A stretch of 64,000 bases of DNA from Luidia sarsii (GCA_949987565.1 OX465105.1:16353426-16417425); one strand, 5' to 3'. Counted from the stretch's first letter, positions 28,663-41,375 are shown. Translations and numbers: made by a program. The notes: a model not told the origin generated them from the sequence alone.

Positions 28663-29144
28663 TTTGAAACAAATGAAGCTTTTTTTTTTTTTTTTTTTAG
28701 AGACTCGGTTGGCGGCAGGATTGAGCTGAAATTTCCACAGGTGAGCTATTTCATGCATATGTTGAATCAGACAACGTATGGATGCTAATTTTTTTTTTTT
28801 TACCTCGACCAATGTTGTGTTATCCCTTTAAAAGAGTTCGATACATTATGGTAAGACGCGGCGAAGTATTATTTGTTGTGGCACTAGTGAACTGGACTTG
28901 TGCATAGATCTTCTGGCAACTTTTGCAGGGCCTCGAGAGCTCTCCGTTACTTATATAGGCCCTACTGGACCGGGATGTGATGGGTAGCTTTCGCTACACG
29001 CTTTGCTGGACCTGAATACGGTGACTGGTATAGTAATGCCAAGCATGGAGGCCGAGTACCATTGTAGTTGGTACCAGCATTAAACACAAACCATCCGTGT
29101 ACCAGCATCGGGTGTGCGATGTACAATTCGATGTACAATTGTTG

Positions 29145-29320
29145 ACCTCGACCAGCTCGGTGGTCAGTACGTGGATGAGACGTCTGCACTAGAAAGCATT
29201 TTAAGGGTTCGAATCCCGCCCGAACTGCCTGATTTGTTGTCATCAGGCATCGGTCAAGGCAGTGGACATTCAGTGCTTATCACGTCGAGCAGGGCAAACC
29301 CTAACTGAATTACATTCTCC
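29145..29320 (+). mobile_element. tRNA-derived SINE, type B
   Basis: GACCAGCTCGGTGGTCAGTA, GGGTTCGAATCCCGCCCGAA and tail CATCAGGCATCGGTCAAGGC. Confidence 0.6.
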
Positions 29321-29638
29321 TGAACAAACATCATGTTATATCTATGGGTGAATACAGTTTGTAGACAGCGGTCATCACACACCACTGATCACAGACCCAC
29401 GTCAGCTGACCGAATGCCATCGTTAGACAGGGACTCCACACACCAACCATTATTTTATTTTCTACAAGTGACTGGAAAATCATCATGGTTGGACTATTGG
29501 ACATTGGCATTACACACATTTGGGGGTTTCCTACATCAGCTGGCCCCCGGACATGGCAGCTCCAATAGATCCATAAAGGGATTCGTTTATGCCTATAGCT
29601 TTGTGACGTCAGGGAGTGACGTGAAGTGGATTTTTTGC

Positions 29639-30045
29639 ATAGAGCTCTATAAATAAACTAGAGTGCGCACTCCCCTATCAACGCGCGGTGCGAACGTGTG
29701 CCGACATGGACGCGCATCCGCCATTACCAAAGAGGGCAACTTCAGCTCGAAGTGCCCGGATGTCAGTAGCAATCGCGCGTAATATGAATGGTGAAAAGTA
29801 TAGTCGAAAGGTTGAGAATGCGGAAACTAAACTGTTATAGAAATGGTTTTTAGTAATGAAAGGAAAGGCCATCAATACCTCAAGGGATTGGCGAATTTTA
29901 ATGTCCTACTTTCTTTTGTAAAAATTGGGATTAGTTTGCCCCAGAGATCCATGCATTTGCACCTCTTTGGTAATGGCGTCGCAGTCCCCTTGTCGGCACG
30001 CGTCACGCGATGAGTGCGCACTCTAGTTTATTTATAGAGCTCTAT
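29639..30045. mobile_element. MITE with about 35-bp perfect terminal inverted repeats
   Basis: Left ATAGAGCTCTATAAATAAAC, TAGAGTGCGCACTC; right end is its reverse complement. About 407 bp, GC-rich ends, no ORF. Confidence 0.7.
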
Positions 30046-30379
30046 GAGTTTTTGCTGATTACGTACGTCATCATAACCGTGGCACCAGCTTCGCGTTGCC
30101 ACGGTCACCTTTCCCGTTGCACCACAAAGAGGAGCTGTTCCACGTACCTCTTGAGTTTGTTGCTTAAGTGGCATCTCCTTTCATATTGCTGTCCAAAAAT
30201 ATCAGATAGCAGACATTTTGAAGGCAGTTTATGTTCATAAGTTTGTTTGCGTTTACCTTTACGGAGAAGAATAAGAAACAAAAGTGCACACATCATAATA
30301 ATGAGTGTTACTTCCTTGTTCATGACTTCATGCACATGAACAGACACTGGAGTACGATAGACTAAAAACACAATTACAA

Positions 30380-30387
30380 GAGAGTGG

Positions 30388-30451
<64 letters not shown>

Positions 30452-30497
30452 GAGGGAGAGAGAGAGAGGGGGGGGGGGGAGAGAGAGAGAGAGAGAG

Positions 30498-30546
<49 letters not shown>

Positions 30547-30630
30547 AAGAGAGAAATATAGAAAAAGGGAGAGAAAGAGAGGAATATGGATAGAGAAAGA
30601 GAAAGAGACAGAGAAAGAGAGAGAGAAAGT
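30380..30630. repeat. (GA)n microsatellite
   Basis: About 250 bp of GAGA with GGGG interruptions. Confidence 0.9.
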
Positions 30631-30667
30631 GAAAATGAGTACAAATGCCCCTGTTTTCCCTTTAGAT

Positions 30668-30800
30668 GTAGTGTGCCTCTGAAAAGAGCCGGTAACTCAA
30701 CGTTTCGGGTAGTGTGTACTCTGCCCGTCGTCAGCAGTCACCGCAAATCTTCCACTTAGTAACTCCACTATGCACACCTTCAAGTATCATCCAGCTGCGA
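30668..30800 (-). mobile_element. Hammerhead-type retroelement fragment
   Basis: On the minus strand: GGTGACTG, CTGACGA (30728-30734), stem II CGGGCAG/CTACCCG, GAAAC (30702-30706), GTT, then GAGTTACC. Stem I can form between GGTGACT and AGTTACC. It shares CTTTTCAGAG and CGCAAA motifs with the element at 52118. Confidence 0.65.
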
Positions 30801-33580
30801 TGTTGGGCAAAATTGATACTTCCACGCAAGCATATTTTTTTTACTAGGGATTCCTGCTACATATAACTCATAATTATACATTGATTTAAACTTAATATTA
30901 TAATATAAGCACAGCCTTCCCTGATCCCTCCAAAGATGGAATGGATGTTTATTTCTAGAAATCGAGACAGAATTAAAATTGTTATAGATTGCTTCATGAG
31001 GGGGGGCGGTTCAAACCTCGGATTATGACAATGCTTATACTTATAGGCCTACCTTAATTAATGAACGCTCTAATGAATATTTATGCCGTTCTTTATAGGA
31101 TAGGCTAGACCGCGGGGGATATTTTGACGGGTGTTAAAAGTAATCTATTCCTAGGTCGGTGTAAGTGCATGCATGGTTACATATATAGCCCATAGTCCTT
31201 GTTTTGGCGGTTCTTATGTCCCACCGTTGCAAAGATCGCGGACGAATGGCTTATAGGCCTATAGAAACGGGATGACGATACAAAATTGGCCGTGTGCCAA
31301 TAAGTGTGACTTAGTACGAAAGGTGATCGACTGCGGCTGAAAATATGACTAGTTCGGTCGTTCATCTCTCTCTCTATCACCCTATTTCTTTCCGAAGCCA
31401 CATTCCAACGCAGTGTTTTACAAACTCAGTTGACATAATACTATACTACAATGTATATGTGCTGAGTCGAGAGCATGTACAATAGCCGATGCATATACTC
31501 GTGCGTCACGTGAATAAATCCCCTCCACACTAGTAATCTGTCCAGCATGGCAGTCCTCCGCTCTTCAACTCTGTCAAGTCCTGTGTGTCTCTCTTTAGCA
31601 TACCAGTGTAATGTGTCTGCATCCTACCCCTATTTTCCCACATTGCCATGTAATGGTTCCCACTATTATAATAATTATGCAAGAGGGAACAACGCATGTG
31701 TCAATGAGAAGTGCATGAAGCCGCTATACCTGTTGGGTTCGCAGAAAGTTGTGCCACAGCCGATGAATTCGAAGGCGACTTTAAACGATGAATTCAAATG
31801 GCTGAAATCCAAAGGGAATTCGATGACCTTTTTTTCCGTTGATAGGGCTTTCCTAAAACTTGACTCGGGTAAAAAAATAGTAACAACGTACAAAGTACCT
31901 CGACTCGACTCTTGAGGGCGCTTCTGGCTGCACAGTCCGTTCACTGAAAGAAAAATATTCACAACACCAGTCTGGATTAGACTGTGTATACAGTTGTTCA
32001 TGAGACCTCGCGGAGTAGACCTGACGATGGATGGACATGCCAGTTGTGGGTGGACTGGATGAGGGGAAACGCTATGGCATTATTTTAATGAGGACGATGC
32101 TCAACTCAACTTGGACTGATGAAATATGCTATGCCTATCGGTCTACTATACGCCATATCCCAATCCATGAACTTTGTGGCCACATTTTACACAAGTCTGA
32201 GGAAATCACCTACAGCGTCCAGACAGAGAATTGCATGGGCCTAAACTAGTGAAATTTGACCCCATCTCCAATGAAAAATTCGTAAAAAGGTCCTAAACCT
32301 ACCTTAACGGGCTTGGTAATCAACGCTCAACTCAGGATCCGTTGCACGTGTACAGTCGTAAACAGCGATGGTTGCGCGCACGAGAGCGCCCTCGTGGTCA
32401 ATTTGAGCGCCAAACGTCTAAACACGTGCAGTCTGGTTCCGCAAGTGTCGAGACCTGTGGGCCCTCTTCCAAAACCCGGCTTAGGCTTCGGCTCCGGCTT
32501 CGTCTCTGTCATCCAAAAGCTGAACACACAGGTTGGAGTTCTTTGTTGAGGTTGAAGCTTTGGTCTATTCTTCAAAACGCATTATAAAAATTATAACATA
32601 AAAAACGAAGCCAAAGTCCTCCAGTTTCCATGCCTTGTACTTTCAAATGGATGGAAGAACTGGAGGCTCGAGGCAAAGCCGGAGCCTGAGCCTAAGCCGG
32701 GTTTGGGAAAAGGGCCCTGCTAAAAGAATGAGCAGTGCCCCGCCTCCCCGTGGGCCTGTGTGCATTAACACCTATCACGCGGCGTGTCATCATGGGCCAC
32801 TATGATAATGCGTACGGGTGAGTGCACTTCTTCAACGCGATACCGTGGCTCATGGGGCAGTAAACTGTTGACGTCGGTGATGTTGTTTACCGCACTCGGG
32901 TCACGTTCCGTGGTTTTCACAGTTGCCGCTCTCTGGATAACATGAGTTTTTTTGGCACCGCACGAACCACATTAAAGCCGTCGGGCACAAGTGGTGTTTT
33001 CGCCCTTCGTTAAATATTTTCTTTAGGGGTTTATCCGTGCCAGGGCGCCCTCTACGTGTTCCCTCATGCCCCGCCCTCTTATCTTCTCGTGCTCCATTTT
33101 GTCAGGGTCAATGTCCGCAAAATAAACCAACTCTTTGGAGCAATACGACTCCACTGTATGAATAGTGCGAGCATTATTCATAACACCGGTCTGGACTGTG
33201 TAGTGTTGTTCGTGTGGCCGCGTGGAATGTTGGCACCGCTCCTAACTGACAAGTGGCATGCGATATCAACTTCCGATAGGCCTGATGTGGGTGAACTGGA
33301 GGGGGGGGGCATGTCCATCAAATTGTCATTGGTCTTTGGCGTGCTATAACATTGAGTGAGGCTGCTTGACTCGACATAGGGTGTACGGAGTCTACGGACT
33401 CTGAGGCAGTCAGGCTTGCTGATATATTTTTCTTTCGTCCAGCTCACTGTGTCGTGTTGTTAGGTGATTAGGTCCAGGGTTGTATTCAATGGCGTACGGC
33501 GGGCTACGTAGTGCGCAGTCTGGTCGGCAGAGCCACTCACGCAGCTTGCTGATGGGCGCAGCCCCCAGCGGTGCATGTCG
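30800..33580. other. Intergenic, no gene recognised
   Basis: About 2.8 kb. The longest open frame (31547-31915, plus, 122 codons) has no recognisable domain. At 32470-32510 and 32660-32710 inverted GGCTTAGGCTCCGGCTTCG-like runs suggest a small repeat. Otherwise nothing is supported. Confidence 0.4.
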
Positions 33581-33985
33581 TGGTTGAACCATGGTTAAAC
33601 CATGGTTGAACCATTGCGTGGTTGAACCATGGCGTGGTTGAACCATGGCGTGGTTGAACCATGGGCATGGTTGAACCATAGAGCTACAAACAGTACAGTA
33701 GCTCCTTGGTTGAACCATGGCGTGGTTGAACCATGTGCATGGTTGAACCGTGGCATGGTTGAACCGTGGCATGGTTGAACCATGGCGTGGTTGAACCATG
33801 GCGTGGTTGAAACATAGCGTGGTTGAACCATGGCGTGGTTGAACCATGGCGTGGTTGAACCATGGGCATGGTTGAACCGTGGCATGGTTGAACCGTGGCA
33901 TGGTTGAACCGTGGCATGGTTGAACCGTGGCATGGTTGAACCATAGCATGATTGAACCATAGAGCTACAAACAGTAGCTCCATGG
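33580..33985. repeat. GGTTGAACCATGGCGT minisatellite
   Basis: About 23 copies of a 16-bp unit whose GGTTGAACC core is itself near-palindromic. Two copies of AGAGCTACAAACAGTA punctuate it at 33678 and 33959. Confidence 0.9.
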
Positions 33986-34234
33986 TTGAACCAAGAAGTT
34001 GAACCGGCCGACTTCTGTGCGGACCCGGTTTAAGGTGTCCCGTGCTTTCCGGGTTACCTATAAATTATTCACCGGGTGGCGTAGCGTCGTGTTGGGAGAG
34101 ACTATGAATTGGAGGGGTTGGGGTACATTCCTGCCAGCGAGGATGTGAAAGTCAGATCCCCTTACTTTATTTTTTATCATTCTGGGCATTCTATAAGCCA
34201 GTGTCCAGTATGAACATTTGTGTATGTGTGAATC

Positions 34235-34360
34235 GGAGCAAACAAGCACACAAGCATAGACAAACAAGACAATTGAGACCGTCCATTTACATCTCCATGC
34301 CCTACACACTGGATTTCACTCCCATTCTGAACTAGGGCCCAATATTTCCTAGAGCTGTTT
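34235..34360. repeat. Segment duplicated at 40590-40712
   Basis: Both loci contain GACAATTGAGACCGTCCATT, TACATCTCC and CACTGGATTTCACTCCCATT immediately before a family B MITE. The duplication therefore covers flank plus MITE. Confidence 0.6.
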
Positions 34361-34708
34361 AAAGGTCCTATACAACATTGGGAAGATTTGAAAACATCGA
34401 TGTTCACATATTTCCTTATAATTTACACAGTTTTAGATGGTCATGATTGAATACTCATGTTAAATGCTTACGGTCTGGGATGCTGTACTTCTCGAGAAAT
34501 CTTCACTCAAACATCGACAAATAGTTTATTACTCGAGAGTAATAAACTATATTGTTACACTACAGAACGGTGCGAAAATCGTGACGTGTTTTTGCCTTTT
34601 TCTACTTTCTCAGATTACCATTTATTTTATCTAAAACCTTCGCAGGCCTTTTTTTTTTTTAAACAAAAATCTTTTGACCCTTACCAATGTTGTATATAGT
34701 AACTTTAA
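34358..34708 (+). mobile_element. TTAA-flanked MITE, family B
   Basis: Ends TTTAAAGGTCCTATACAACA and ACCAATGTTGTATATAGTAAC-type with terminal TTTAA. An internal palindrome TTACTCGAGAGTAATAAAC lies near the middle. Confidence 0.65.
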
Positions 34709-34882
34709 GCACCAACATTTGCTTAAGCACAAAATGTCATGATTCATAAGATCACTTTGACAACTCAAACTTCACTTTTGTTTCATGCTAATTACCGAGA
34801 ACAGTGGAATACATCGTAATGTGCTCTGTAATCCTATTGACACGGGGAAAGACTTATTTCCCTGCTTGGTAGATTTTCACGC

Positions 34883-35541
34883 TTAAAGGGTACCTGAAAT
34901 AAAAATGAATATGATGTGTAATCGATCAGAGAGTGTATGAACTTCCATGTGTCCGTTTGGTTTTTAGATAAAGTAATCATATTTTTGAGAAAGCAGCAAG
35001 ATTCTCGACAGAAAACTGCCCCCACTTTTCAACCCGAAAAAATGCGATAGCGTACCGCGTAACCCCGTGACGTCACCGGCAGAAAACAGAGCGCTGTGTG
35101 CACGACCTTTGCACCTTGGCTTTAGCCGACCTTTTGTAGGCGTTTTGGGTTGTCATAGTAAGTGCTCGCCGTGATAAGATCGACACACTACGCCTTTTCA
35201 CTACCGCGTGGCGAAATAACTTATTCGCTCTGCCATGTTTTTCTTGTGGATGCGCGTGCCGTGTACGCGCGTATACTATACGTGTGTGTGTGTGTGTGTG
35301 TGTGTGCAATCAATCATGCAACATTTCACTGCCGATGACGTCATCACCTTCTCTTTGGCCCGCGCGCAAAAGAGTTTTTTTTTTGAGGGCGGGGCGCGCT
35401 AAAGATTCTGTTTTCCTTTTACGGTCGCTATTTAGGGGTAAACATTAAAAGTGTTGAGTTTGTGAACTGGTTTAGCCTTTATTAAGTATAACAATAGTTT
35501 TCTCGATATTATTCTTTTATTTTATTTCAGGTCCCCTTTAA
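34883..35541. mobile_element. TTAA-flanked MITE, family C, about 660 bp
   Basis: Left end TTAAAGGGTACCTGAAATAAA; right end TTTATTTCAGGTCCCCTTTAA. They pair with one mismatch. Carries CRE-like TGACGTCA motifs and a (TG)n run at 35281-35305. Confidence 0.7.
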
Positions 35542-36775
35542 GCGGTTCTATGACATTGGGCCCTGGTTAACACTGATTGACCATCATGTACATCAAAAAA
35601 AGCGTTTTTGTGATTTTTAACTGCTATAATTGCACTGAAGTCTGAGTGTTATCACGTTTTGATTTATTCTTTTATAGCCGATAGAAAGGGCGCTTTATAA
35701 TGCAGAATGTATGCCTGTGTGCATGTATAAGAATGTAGGCTATGTGCTATGAAGTAGAATGATGTTTAATCCTTAGGCCTGTCATTGTTTGCAAGACTCG
35801 GATTACATTGATACGGACGCCATGACTTGACAAACAGAGTTACAACGTCTTCACCGTGCCGACACAATTTACATGTTTATTGGACACAACGGATGGTGCG
35901 CACTCAACGTGAAATGAGAAAGAAGATCATGAATGCATATGAACCCGATGGAATCCCGCAAGTCATAAATCACGAACATTATCGCAGGCATCACACGACT
36001 GCGTACATGTTAATGTTCACCGCGCATTTGGACGGTATGGGTCTATATAGGGGCTCCATAGTGATATAGATCCAGAGAGAGAGAAGGGGAGATTGGTATT
36101 CCGTGTGAACTTAATTATGTCGGACTTTTACGGGCCTTCTCGAGCCGAATGTTTTGGGGCAGAAAATAACGTCGTGCCCTCGATTTCACAGATACAATTA
36201 CGTGGATTATCGATAATATGCTAACAGCTTTGCACGGTGGATGCTGTACAGTGCAGGGGTGCGGGTTGCGGTGCAAACATGTACAATTAACACATCTTGA
36301 GACACCATGCAGTGGTATACGGTCAATTTCATCAAGCCCCATTGTAACGATCAATGGCAAGACGTTTGGTGACACACACACACACACCATACGGCCTATA
36401 TATTCCTGCGGGGAGGGACACTGTGTGCAGCGACACACATGTTGACCTGCACTGACCTCTTGACCCCATGCTGATCGCACTTACGCCCATCCTTCGTGAC
36501 TTAAAATTTGTAGGTATATGTACATGTACAATGTACCTTGTACATGTACAATGTACCTTGTACATGTATAATGTACATGGTCCATACCTCGTGATTGAGA
36601 TCGGGATTCACTTCCTCAGGACCTTAGATAGGGACGGCAGAGTCGGGCGGAGTCACCCACCCCTGTGCCATGCCATAGGTTTGTGCACATTTCTGAAAAA
36701 ATCCCTTATTCCGCCTGATTCTTCTTGATTTCCACATGAATATGTCTGAATAAGTGTGAAGGGGGAACGAAGTGC
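35542..36775. other. Intergenic, no gene recognised
   Basis: Includes a short TGTACATGTACAATGTACCT palindromic repeat at 36518-36580. No coding signal. Confidence 0.4.
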
Positions 36776-37905
36776 AACTACCAGGATAGAAGGATACCAG
36801 GGTAGAAGGATACCAGGATAGAAGGATACCAGAGTAGAAGGATACCAGGGTAGAAGGATACCAGGGTAGAAGGATACCAGTATAGAAGGTATACCAGGAT
36901 AGAAGGATACCAGGATAGAAGGATACCAGAGTAGAAGGATACCAGGGTAGAAGGTATACCAGAGTAGAAGGATACCAGGGTAGAAGGATACCAGGATAGA
37001 AGGTATACCAGGGTAGAGGATACCAGGATAAAAGGATACCAGGGTAGAAGGATACCAGGATAGAAGGATACCAGTGTAGAAGGTATACCAGGGAGAAGGA
37101 TACCAGGATAGAAGGATACCAGGATAGAAGGTATACCAGTGTAGAAGGTATACCAGTGTAGAAGGTATACCAGGATAGGAGGATACCAGGATAGAAGGTA
37201 TACCAGGGTAGAAGGATACCAGGATAAAAGGATACCAGGATAGAAGGATACCAGGATAGAAGGATACCAGTGTAGAAGGTATACCAGGGAGAAGGATACC
37301 AGGATAGAAGGATACCAGGATAGAAGGTATACCAGTGTAGAAGGTATACCAGTGTAGAAGGTATACCAGGATAGAAGGATACCAGGATAAAAGGTATACC
37401 AGGATAGAAGGATACCAGGATAGAAGGATACCAGGATAGAAGGATACCAGTGTAGAAGGTATACCAGGGAGAAGGATACCAGGATAGAAGGATACCAGGA
37501 TAGAAGGATACCAGGATAGAAGGATACCAGGATAGAAGGTATACCAGGATAGAAGGATACCAGGATAGAAGGATACCAGGATAGAAGGTATACCAGGATA
37601 GAAGGATACCAGGATAAAAGGTATACCAGGATAGAAGGTATACCAGGATAGAAGGTAGGCCCATACCAGGAAAGAAGGATACCAGGGTAGAAGGTATACC
37701 AAGGATACCAGGGTACAATGTATACCAAGGATACCGGGGTAGAAGGTATACCAAGGATACCAGGGTAGAAGGTATACAAGGATACCAGGGTAGAAGGTAT
37801 ACCAAGGATACCAGGGTAGAAGGTATACCAAGGATACCAGGGATACCAGGGTAGAAGGTATACCAAGGATATCAGGGTAGAAGGTATACCGGGATAGAAG
37901 CCAGA
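36776..37905. repeat. AGAAGGATACCAGGATAG minisatellite
   Basis: More than 60 copies of an 18-bp unit mixed with a 19-bp AGAAGGTATACCAGGATAG form. From 37690 the unit lengthens by an AGGATACCA segment. Confidence 0.92.
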
Positions 37906-38439
37906 GCCACAGCCACAGCCTTTTGCCACGGACTCCCAAAAGGCTCGGTATATGATTGATGTACACTACATGTATACAGTACGATCAGTATGAGAAGAGC
38001 TGTAGCAAACTATTCAAAACACCATTCTGGAGTCTGGACTGTATAGTGTGTACTGCCGACTGTGTGCATGTGACACCATGGGAATTCGACGGCCGATTCG
38101 TGAGAGGAAGCCAGAAATCCGGATCAGTAATACGACCGGCAGGTAGTCTTATTCTAAAATATGTGAACAAATGCAAATAACACTCATTCATGTTCTCGTG
38201 GAATCATTTGGGAATCGAGAGCAAGAAAGACGAGAGCTTCCCTACGGTATAGCACTGCGGAGCCCGAACGGGAAAGATTCAAGTGCTGATGTGCTCGTGT
38301 CCAGAAGTTCTAAGCGGATCATGAGGAAATGGGGAGCCGAGGCAGGTTCTCCTTTGGGAGGGAGGAGGGGAGGACGGGGGGAGCTGGCTTCTTTTCAACC
38401 TCCTCCCTCGTGCTTTCGAAAAGCCCTCTCGTCAGACTT

Positions 38440-38444
38440 CCGCC

Positions 38445-38475
<31 letters not shown>

Positions 38476-38965
38476 GAGAGAAAGAGAGAGAGAGGGAAGA
38501 GAGAGAAAGAGTGAAAGAGACAGAGGGGAGAGAGAGTGAGAGAGAGAGGGAGAGAAAGAGAGAGAGGGGAAGAAAGAGAGAGGGAGAAAGAGAGAGGGAG
38601 AAAAAGAGAGGGAGAGGGAGAGAGAGGGATTGAGAGGGAGGGAGAGGGAGAAAGTGAGAGAGAGGGGAGAGGAGAGGGGGAGAGGAGAGAGGAGAGAGGA
38701 GAGAGGAGAGAGGAGAGAGGAGAGAGGAGAGAGGAGAGAGGAGAGAGCGTGACAGGTGGAGAGAAAAAGAGGGGTGGAAGAGACAGGATGGAGAGAGAAA
38801 GGGAGGAGAGAGGGGGGGAGAGAGATGGGGGAGAGAGATGGGGAAGGGAGAGTCTGCAGGGAGAGACGAGAGAGATGGGGAAGAGAGAGAGACTAGGACA
38901 GATAAAGAGAGGGCGGAAGGGGAGGGATCAAGAGGAAGGAAGGGAGAAAGAGAGCGAGATTATGT
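38440..38965. repeat. (GA)n / (GGAGA)n purine tract
   Basis: About 500 bp of nearly pure purine. GAGAGGA heptamers at 38690-38745. Confidence 0.9.
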
Positions 38966-39164
38966 TTTGTCCTCTTGTTGTTTATTGTCTCAAGCCAAAA
39001 AGACGGCCATTCCTCCAAGGCAAACGTTGCTGGCAATGGATGATGATTAGCTTACGATAATAACAAGCAAACCGACTCTTCCTGTTTGACCGTACCATTC
39101 ACTATCTGCCCTATTAAAGCAAGTAATACCTACAGGTTATTCAACTGATTGAGAATGAACGACT

Positions 39165-39830
39165 CTCCGACAGAGTGACCTAAAGACTGACGATTAACCG
39201 ACCGAACGATTGACGATTAACCGACCGAATGAATGACGATTAACTGACCGAACGTTTGACGATTAACCGACCGAAAGACTGACGATTAACCGACCGAACC
39301 GGATTGACGATTAACTGACCGAATGATTGACGATTAATCGACCGAAAGACTGACGATTAACCGACCGAACGATTGACGATTAACCGACCAAACGACTGAT
39401 GATTAACCGACCGAAGGATTTACGATTAACCATCCGAACGATTTACGATTAACCGACCAAACGATTGACGAATCACCGACCGAAAGACTGACGATTAACC
39501 GACCAGACGAATGACGATTAACCGACCGAACGACTGACGATAATCGACCGAACGATTTACGATTAACCGTCGTAGCGATTTACTATTAACCATCCGAACG
39601 ATTTACGATTAACCGACCGAATGATTGACGATTAACCGACCGAAAGACTGACGATTAACCGACCAAACGAATGACGATTAACCGACCGAACGACTGACGA
39701 TAATCGACCGAACGATTTACGATTAACCGTCCTAGCGATTTACGACTAACCAAACCGAACGATTGACGATTGACCGACCGAACGGCGAAACAACTGCCCG
39801 AAACTGGCTCAACGACTGAACAAAAACCCC
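39165..39830. repeat. GATTGACGATTAACCGACCGAAC minisatellite
   Basis: About 25 diverged copies of a 20-23-bp unit with core GACGATTAACCGACCGAA. A longer repeat of about 160 bp is visible (39480 and 39640 blocks). Confidence 0.88.
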
Positions 39831-40549
39831 GACTGAACGACATTCTCCCCACCCGGCTGACCTATCGACACATCGATCAATACACAGATTGAAGCCATCG
39901 AAGTTTTTAAATACCAATTCTAACCAAAATCGTTAGCAAATTCTTGTCACCCGGCAAAACGAGTAAGGCCTTCCTACCCGAGGCCACCCTTTAATGAACC
40001 GCACAAACAGACCCAACGGTATATAGTGGGGGGAATAGGAATAAGAAATACGAGCGCTGGCAGTGCACATTGCGTTGATCACATTTTGGTTTGGAGTGGC
40101 GACTCATCTTTCGTCGTTGGCTTCCCTTCATGTACTCCCACCCCCCCTCCTCCATTAATGACTCTGTCTGATAGTCAAGGAGATCTCGCTCCTCAAAATG
40201 TCACTCAAGCACCTGAGAGACAGCTGCACATGACGGCACCGCCTGCGTCTACGGAGACATTTTGGTGGGTTTTTTTTCTCCCCCCCCCCCCACAGCCGCC
40301 CCAACCGCCGTATATACGCACGTGCATGGTCAATCTTCTCATCTTCTCGGTGCAAGGAATAACGTCCGCGGGAGAGAAAAAAACATTGAAAAGTCAACAC
40401 AGCGAGGCAGAGGTGAAATCAGGACGAGAACTCAAGACGGCAAATTAATCAGATTCCCGAGAGACGTCAAGACGAACGAAAGGAGCTGCAGAGTTCATTT
40501 CAACCCTCCAACCCCCCCCCCCTCCAACAACACACTTTCTATATTCATT

Positions 40550-40712
40550 TAAAGGGCCAATACAACGTTGGGAAGATTGGAAAACAATCAAGCAAACAAA
40601 CACACAAACATAGACAAACAAGACAATTGAGACCGTCCATTTACATCTCCAAGCCATACACACTGGATTTCACTCCCATTCTGAACTAGGGCCCAATTTC
40701 CTAAGAGCTGTT
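40550..40712. repeat. Segment duplicated at 34235-34360, with MITE stub
   Basis: Starts with a truncated MITE-B end (TTTAAAGGGCCAATACAACG), then the shared flank. Confidence 0.55.
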
Positions 40713-40943
40713 TAAAGGCCCTATAGAACATTGGGAAGATTTTAAAACATCGATGTCCACAGACTAGATGTCCTTCTAATTTGCACAGTTTGTATATGGT
40801 CATGATAGAATCCTCATGTTCAAATCTTACGGTCTGGGATGCTGTACTTCCCTAGAAATTTTCACTCAAACATCGGCAACTAGTTTCTTATTCGCAAGTA
40901 ATAAACTACTTGTTAAACTACAGAATGGTGCAAAAACCGTGAC

Positions 40944-40976
<33 letters not shown>

Positions 40977-41099
40977 TTTCTACTTTCTCAGATCACCATT
41001 TGAGCTAGAACCTTCGTAGGATTGCGTTTTGGGGATGTTTAATGGTTTAACACACAAATTGTGGCAATCTTTTGACCAATGTTGTATAGGGCCTTTAAT
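40711..41099 (+). mobile_element. TTAA-flanked MITE, family B
   Basis: TTTAAAGGCCCTATAGAACA and CAATGTTGTATAGGGCCTTTAA. Contains a poly-T run at 40947-40973. Confidence 0.7.
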
Positions 41100-41224
41100 G
41101 GGAGCGATCTATAACTTACAGCAAAGCTTTCCTTTTCTCACCACGTTCAGACCACGAAGAAAGGAAAGTTACATTGCAGCGGATATATTGGTATACTCCA
41201 TTAACTTGCTTCATAGAGTGATGA

Positions 41225-41375
41225 TCAAAAAATATTGCAAGCTGCTTAAACTGACTAACATGGAAATCTCCAATGTAAAGGGATTGGCTTTTCAATCCGA
41301 GCAGAACCTTTCTCAAATGCGGAATGACTCCGAGCAAAAAAAAAGTTCCTGCTAGTATAGGGTTGAAAATAAAAT
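41225..41375. mobile_element. PLE tail copy, highly diverged
   Basis: CAAGCTGCTTAAACTGACTA and AAAAGTTCCTGCTAGTATAG are recognisable but degraded. Low-confidence assignment. Confidence 0.4.

Larger units (their letters stand above)
27932..28665 (+). mobile_element. 5'-truncated Penelope-like element with GIY-YIG domain, 12-bp TSD
   Basis: The segment encodes the C-terminal endonuclease of a Penelope-like retroelement, then a C/T-rich 3' UTR, then the repeat CTGCTAGGATCGAAACGTC found elsewhere in the window. It is flanked by direct repeats of GAAACAAATGAA (27920-27931 and 28666-28677), a target-site duplication, and lies inside a TTAA MITE (27731-28832). The same 3' UTR recurs at 21070-21290. 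Confidence 0.75.
27731..28832 (+). mobile_element. TTAA-flanked MITE, family A, split by a PLE insertion
   Basis: Left end TTAAAGCCCCATACACAACA, right end CCAATGTTGTGTTATCCCTTTAA. The middle is interrupted by the PLE fragment; about 45 bp present in other copies is missing at the junction. Confidence 0.7.

Noticed and set aside
31547..31915. 122-codon plus-strand ORF
   Set aside because: No recognisable domain, splice context or neighbours; plausible by chance at this length.
36624..37966. Three overlapping frames near 400 codons (PSILVSFYPGI-type)
   Set aside because: Produced by the AGAAGGATACCAGGATAG minisatellite; no start context, splice sites or domain.
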